A stretch of 8,077 nt of DNA from Caldifarciminota bacterium (GTDB taxonomy: Bacteria > Hydrothermota > Tepidihabitantia > Tepidihabitantales > Tepidihabitantaceae): contig DSBX01000319.1 in NCBI GenBank assembly GCA_011049385.1, forward strand, positions 1-8,077, in the 5' to 3' direction. Of the stretch, positions 6,257-8,077 are shown in pieces. The notes beneath the pieces were generated by a model that was given only the letters and a program-made list of their open reading frames with translations, did no database searches and was not told the DNA's origin. Position 1 is the stretch's first letter, and each line of letters opens with the position of its first letter. The position numbers and the translations under genes are program-made.

Positions 6257-6493
6257 GTGAATAACCGGTCAAAGACCATCCTGCTCGCGCTGTTCGGCGC
6301 GCTGTTCCTCTTTCCCGGCCGCGCCTGGGCGTACCTCGACCCGGGCACCGGCAGTTTCATCCTGCAGATGCTCATCGGCGCGGTGCTGGGCGGGCTGGTC
6401 GCCATCGGCGTTTTCTGGCGGCGGTTCTTCGCCTGGCTGCGCCGGCTCTTCGGCCGCGGCGGCAACGATGACCACAAGTCCGGGTCCGGCTAG
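6257..6493 (+). CDS. Small exported/membrane protein with YLDPGTGS motif
   Basis: The 78-residue product has a signal-peptide-like start (NNRSK, then a hydrophobic core at about 8-20, with a likely cleavage after AWA at 25). It continues with YLDPGTGS (26-33), a second hydrophobic helix (about 34-54) and a basic segment WRRFFAWLRRLFGR (54-67). Small proteins with YLDPGTGS directly after a signal peptide recur in bacteria, usually annotated hypothetical; I know of no established function. The start is GTG 6257, chosen because it places the signal peptide at the N-terminus; the ribosome site (AGAGAAG) is weak. The downstream methyltransferase starts within its last codons, overlapping by 26 nt, so translation is probably coupled. 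The helix after YLDPGTGS may keep the mature protein anchored, with the basic tail in the cytoplasm. Confidence 0.85.
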   Translation: MNNRSKTILLALFGALFLFPGRAWAYLDPGTGSFILQMLIGAVLGGLVAIGVFWRRFFAWLRRLFGRGGNDDHKSGSG

Positions 6494-7856
6494 CCCGTCG
6501 CCGGCCTCGTTCCGCGACCCGAGCGGCTTCGTCTTCTTCCGCGACGGCGCGGTCCACCGCCAGGTCAACCACCGCTACCGCGCCGAGTACGACCGGCTGA
6601 TGAGCTCCGGCCTCTACGCCGTGCTCGTCAAAGACCGCCTGCTCATCCCCCACGAAGAAGCCGACGGCCCGCCCGCGGACCCGAAGACCTGCTACAAACT
6701 GCTCCGGCCCGAACCGGTGACGACCATCTCCTACCCCTACGAATGGTGCTTCAGCCAGCTCAAGGACGCGGCGCTGGCGACGCTGGCGGTGCAGGAACGC
6801 GCGCTCGAGTTCGGCATGTCGCTCAAGGACGCCAGCGCCTACAACATCCAGTTCCACCGCGGCCGGCCGATCTTCATTGACACGCTTTCCTTCGAAGCCT
6901 GCCCGGAGGGCCGGCCCTGGGTCGCCTACCGCCAGTACTGCCAGCACTTCCTCGCGCCGCTGGCGCTGATGGCGAAGCGCGACATAAGGCTCGGCCGCCT
7001 CGCCGCGCTCTACATTGACGGCGTGCCGCTCGACCTCGCCGCCGCGCTCCTGCCCGGCCGCACCCGCTGGTCCTTCGCGCTCGGCACCCACATCCACCTC
7101 CACGCCCGCAGTCAGCGCAAGCACGCCGACCGCGGCCGCAAGGTCGAACCGCGCCGCTTCTCCCGCAACGCGCTCATCGGCATCCTGCGCAGTCTTGCCG
7201 GGGGCACGCGCGGGCTCAACTGGCGGCCGGGCGGCACCGAATGGGCCGAATACTACGACGCGACCAACTACTCGGGCGAAGCCTTCGAGCACAAGCGGGC
7301 GCTGGTCGAGCGGCTCATCGCGGCGGCGGAGCCACGCACCGCCTGGGACCTCGGCGCGAACACCGGTGTCTTCAGCCGGCTCGCGTCCGGCCGCGGCATC
7401 CCGACCGTCGCCTTCGACATTGACCCGGCCGCGGTCGAAAAGAACTACCGCGACTGCCGGGCCGCGGGGGAAGAAAACCTCCTCCCGCTCGTCCTCGACC
7501 TCACCAACCCCAGCCCGGGCCTGGGCTGGGCCAACGAAGAACGCGCCTCGCTCGCGGAGCGCGGGCCGGTTGACCTCGTGCTCGCGCTCGCGCTCATCCA
7601 CCACCTCGCCATCTCCAACAACCTGCCGCTCGACAAGGTCGCGCATCGCTTCGCCCGGCTCGGCCGCCGGCTCATCATCGAATTCGTGCCCAAGACCGAC
7701 AGCCAGGTCCGCCGCCTGCTCGCCACCCGGGAAGACATCTTCCCCGGCTACACCCGCGCAGGCTTCGAGGCCGCGTTCGGCCTGCACTACACCGTGGACC
7801 AGGCCCTGCCAATCGCCGGCACCGAGCGCACCCTCTACCTGATGACCGCCCGGTGA
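6468..7856 (+). CDS. Class I SAM-dependent methyltransferase with an N-terminal domain of unknown function
   Basis: The 462-residue protein has two parts. The C-terminal half (about 260-462) is a class I SAM-dependent methyltransferase: motif I WDLGANTGVFS (293-303), the acidic end of beta-2 in VAFDIDP (314-320), a motif II-like LVLDLTN (341-347), the motif IV region VDLVLALALIHHLAI (368-382), and a strand LIIEFVPK (402-409). The N-terminal half (about 15-250) is not a methyltransferase fold by motif. It contains SLKDASAYNIQFHRGRPIFID (118-138), which resembles the catalytic loop and metal-binding Asp of kinase-like folds. The target is unknown; an envelope or surface-polymer substrate is an inference from its membrane-protein neighbours. 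ATG 6468 lies inside the upstream gene without a strong ribosome site. The stop overlaps the next start as GTGA, a classical coupling arrangement. Codons are very GC-rich, like the flanking genes. Confidence 0.88.
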   Translation: MTTSPGPASPSPASFRDPSGFVFFRDGAVHRQVNHRYRAEYDRLMSSGLYAVLVKDRLLIPHEEADGPPADPKTCYKLLRPEPVTTISYPYEWCFSQLKDAALATLAVQERALEFGMSLKDASAYNIQFHRGRPIFIDTLSFEACPEGRPWVAYRQYCQHFLAPLALMAKRDIRLGRLAALYIDGVPLDLAAALLPGRTRWSFALGTHIHLHARSQRKHADRGRKVEPRRFSRNALIGILRSLAGGTRGLNWRPGGTEWAEYYDATNYSGEAFEHKRALVERLIAAAEPRTAWDLGANTGVFSRLASGRGIPTVAFDIDPAAVEKNYRDCRAAGEENLLPLVLDLTNPSPGLGWANEERASLAERGPVDLVLALALIHHLAISNNLPLDKVAHRFARLGRRLIIEFVPKTDSQVRRLLATREDIFPGYTRAGFEAAFGLHYTVDQALPIAGTERTLYLMTAR

Positions 7857-8077
7857 GCAGGGCGCCGCTCCACCCCTTCCTCTTCGCCTGCGCGCCGGTG
7901 CTCATCCTTTTCGCCCACAACGCCCGGCGCATCGCGCTCGGCCCGGGTGAGCTCCTCCTGCCGCTCGCGCTCGTCCTCGCGCTGGCGCTGGCCGCGCTCC
8001 TCCTCCTCCGCCTCCTGCTCCGGGACTCATCACGGGCCGCCCTCGGCGCCACGCTCACCCTCCTCCTCTTCTTCGGC
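7853..8077 (+). CDS. Multi-TM membrane protein, N-terminal fragment (cut by window end)
   Basis: An open frame starts at GTG 7853, overlapping the methyltransferase stop by 4 nt (GTGA), and is still open at the window end after 75 codons. The visible part is very hydrophobic, with helices at about residues 7-22, 33-57 and from 61 onward, separated by short basic or acidic turns (NARR, RDSSR). The beginning LHPFLFACAPVLILFAHNAR resembles the membrane N-terminus of large inner-membrane proteins that carry a sulfatase- or phosphatase-like extracytoplasmic domain. That domain, if present, lies beyond the window, so this is only a recollection of pattern. Overlap and shared direction place it in the same operon as the YLDPGTGS protein and the methyltransferase. 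Confidence 0.75.
   Translation, partial: MSRAPLHPFLFACAPVLILFAHNARRIALGPGELLLPLALVLALALAALLLLRLLLRDSSRAALGATLTLLLFFG

Noticed and set aside
5946..6272. 108-codon minus-strand frame across the divergent promoter region
   Set aside because: Its composition is unstructured, it covers both promoters, and it overlaps in another frame the better supported 39-codon gene with ribosome site and TM helix.
6372..7787. 471-codon minus-strand open frame opposite the methyltransferase
   Set aside because: It is antisense to a gene with clear SAM-binding motifs, with Ala/Glu/Val/Arg repetition and no recognisable domain.

Overview
The window is high-GC bacterial DNA, densely coded, apparently from the replication-origin region of a chromosome. 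It carries a complete dnaA (minus strand), a DnaA-box cluster in the 309-nt gap upstream of it, and, about 1.2 kb further on, a perfect 16-bp ParB-binding parS palindrome inside the hypF coding sequence. The host cannot be named securely. A 'non-model', possibly uncultured, bacterial lineage fits a cofactor-independent phosphoglycerate mutase of the archaeal (ApgM) type, dnaA without dnaN beside it, and a hypF standing alone. Any phylum name would be a guess.

Left to right: (1) 1-588, the C-terminal part of an apgM-type phosphoglycerate mutase on the plus strand. Its reading frame seems to continue upstream of the first ATG until an in-frame TAG at 34-36. (2) 589-774, a convergent intergenic region with a strong hairpin and a separate 15-bp inverted repeat that overlaps the dnaA stop codon. 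(3) 775-2157, dnaA (minus). (4) 2158-2466, the likely oriC: two DnaA boxes, a pair of 19-nt direct repeats and an AT-rich stretch. (5) 2467-4743, hypF (minus), complete, with parS in its interdomain linker. (6) 4765-5943, a polytopic membrane protein of unknown function (minus), preceded by a 39-codon single-TM microprotein gene at 5987-6106. (7) 6107-6256, a divergent promoter region with two near-consensus sigma70 promoters, both with 16-bp spacers. (8) 6257 to the end, a tightly overlapping plus-strand operon: a small YLDPGTGS-motif membrane protein, a two-domain SAM-dependent methyltransferase, and the start of a multi-TM membrane protein cut by the window edge.

Three themes stand out. 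The central block (dnaA, oriC, parS) looks like chromosome replication and segregation machinery, with the centromere-like site hidden in a metabolic gene. The minus-strand genes microprotein, membrane protein and hypF are closely spaced and may be one transcript, although their functions have no obvious link. The plus-strand operon at the right end is a cell-envelope-type set whose overlapping starts and stops suggest translational coupling; its substrate is unknown.
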